Both the position numbers and the translations under genes were made by a program. A DNA stretch of 17,727 bases from an uncultured Collinsella sp. (GTDB lineage Bacteria > Actinomycetota > Coriobacteriia > Coriobacteriales > Coriobacteriaceae): the NCBI GenBank assembly GCA_958407555.1, contig CATYJC010000028.1, forward strand, positions 1 to 17,727, read 5' to 3'. The first letter of the stretch is position 1; every line of letters begins with the position of its first letter. This document shows, in pieces, positions 17,660-17,727 of the stretch. The notes beneath the pieces were generated by a model. It saw only the letters and a list, made by a program, of their open reading frames with translations, was not told the origin of the DNA and did no database searches.

Positions 17660-17727
17660 GTGGGCGAACGGAGGGATTCGAACCCGCAAGGGTGCGGAGC
17701 TGAGGAAACGCGAAGCGTTTTCCAGCG
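17660..17727 (-). other. tRNA-like 3' end fragment, truncated by the window edge
   Basis: On the minus strand the sequence contains GGGTTCGAATCCCTCCGT (17685-17668), identical over 18 bases to the T arm and 3' side of tRNA-Gln but inverted. It is followed by TCGCCCACG rather than CCCAG, and no CCA. Upstream on that strand lie a CCGCA/TGCGG hairpin and a second hairpin (GGAAACGC with GCGTTTTCC, loop GAA on the plus strand). It could be the 3' half of a class II tRNA gene, but the T stem would have one mismatch and no anticodon stem pairs convincingly in the visible part. Confidence 0.35.

Noticed and set aside
17538..17685. attL/attR pair of an integrated element at tRNA-Gln
   Set aside because: The second copy is inverted, lies only about 60 bases away, and no integrase or cargo lies between the copies.

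Overview
The window most likely comes from a gut actinobacterium of the Coriobacteriia, probably Collinsella. The evidence is the G+C-rich coding DNA, twin-arginine export signals on two proteins, a CwlM-type protein of actinobacterial style, and a MsmX/UgpC-type sugar ATPase serving a CUT1 importer. The genus is an inference; no rRNA or marker gene settles it.

Layout. Positions 51-1259 (minus) encode a Tat-exported coiled-coil peptidoglycan hydrolase. It diverges from galE (1526-2587, plus), which ends in a clear terminator. malQ (2807-4312) and glgP (4442-6709) follow on the plus strand, each with its own terminator. Between glgP and the next, convergent operon lies a non-coding array of eight 15-17 bp elements in alternating orientation, about every 40 bp (6806-7105). 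A four-gene carbohydrate ABC importer operon reads leftward from 11609 to 7244: Tat-lipoprotein binding protein, two permeases and an ATPase, with hairpins in two intercistronic gaps. A GntR/HutC regulator (11916-12635, minus) is divergent from a long PTS gene (12863-15313, plus). The PTS gene fuses an alpha-glucoside-type EIICB permease to a Cof-type HAD phosphatase. The right end carries a polyprenyl diphosphate synthase, a CwlM-like protein with two peptidoglycan-binding domains, a tRNA-Gln(UUG), a terminator, and a tRNA-like fragment cut by the window edge.

How the genes fit together. The centre is an alpha-glucan/alpha-glucoside utilisation region. Oligosaccharides enter by the ABC importer. 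A disaccharide probably enters as a phosphate through the PTS protein, whose attached phosphatase could return it to the free sugar. MalQ rearranges maltodextrins, GlgP releases glucose-1-phosphate, and GalE connects UDP-sugars. Five copies of a 12-bp palindrome close to TTGTTTAAACAA lie upstream of malQ, the binding-protein gene (twice), the GntR gene and the PTS gene. They fit the HutC-type GntR operator form GTnTAnAC, so one regulator may control the whole set.

The strongest novelty candidates are the EIICB-phosphatase fusion, this predicted regulon and the alternating repeat array.
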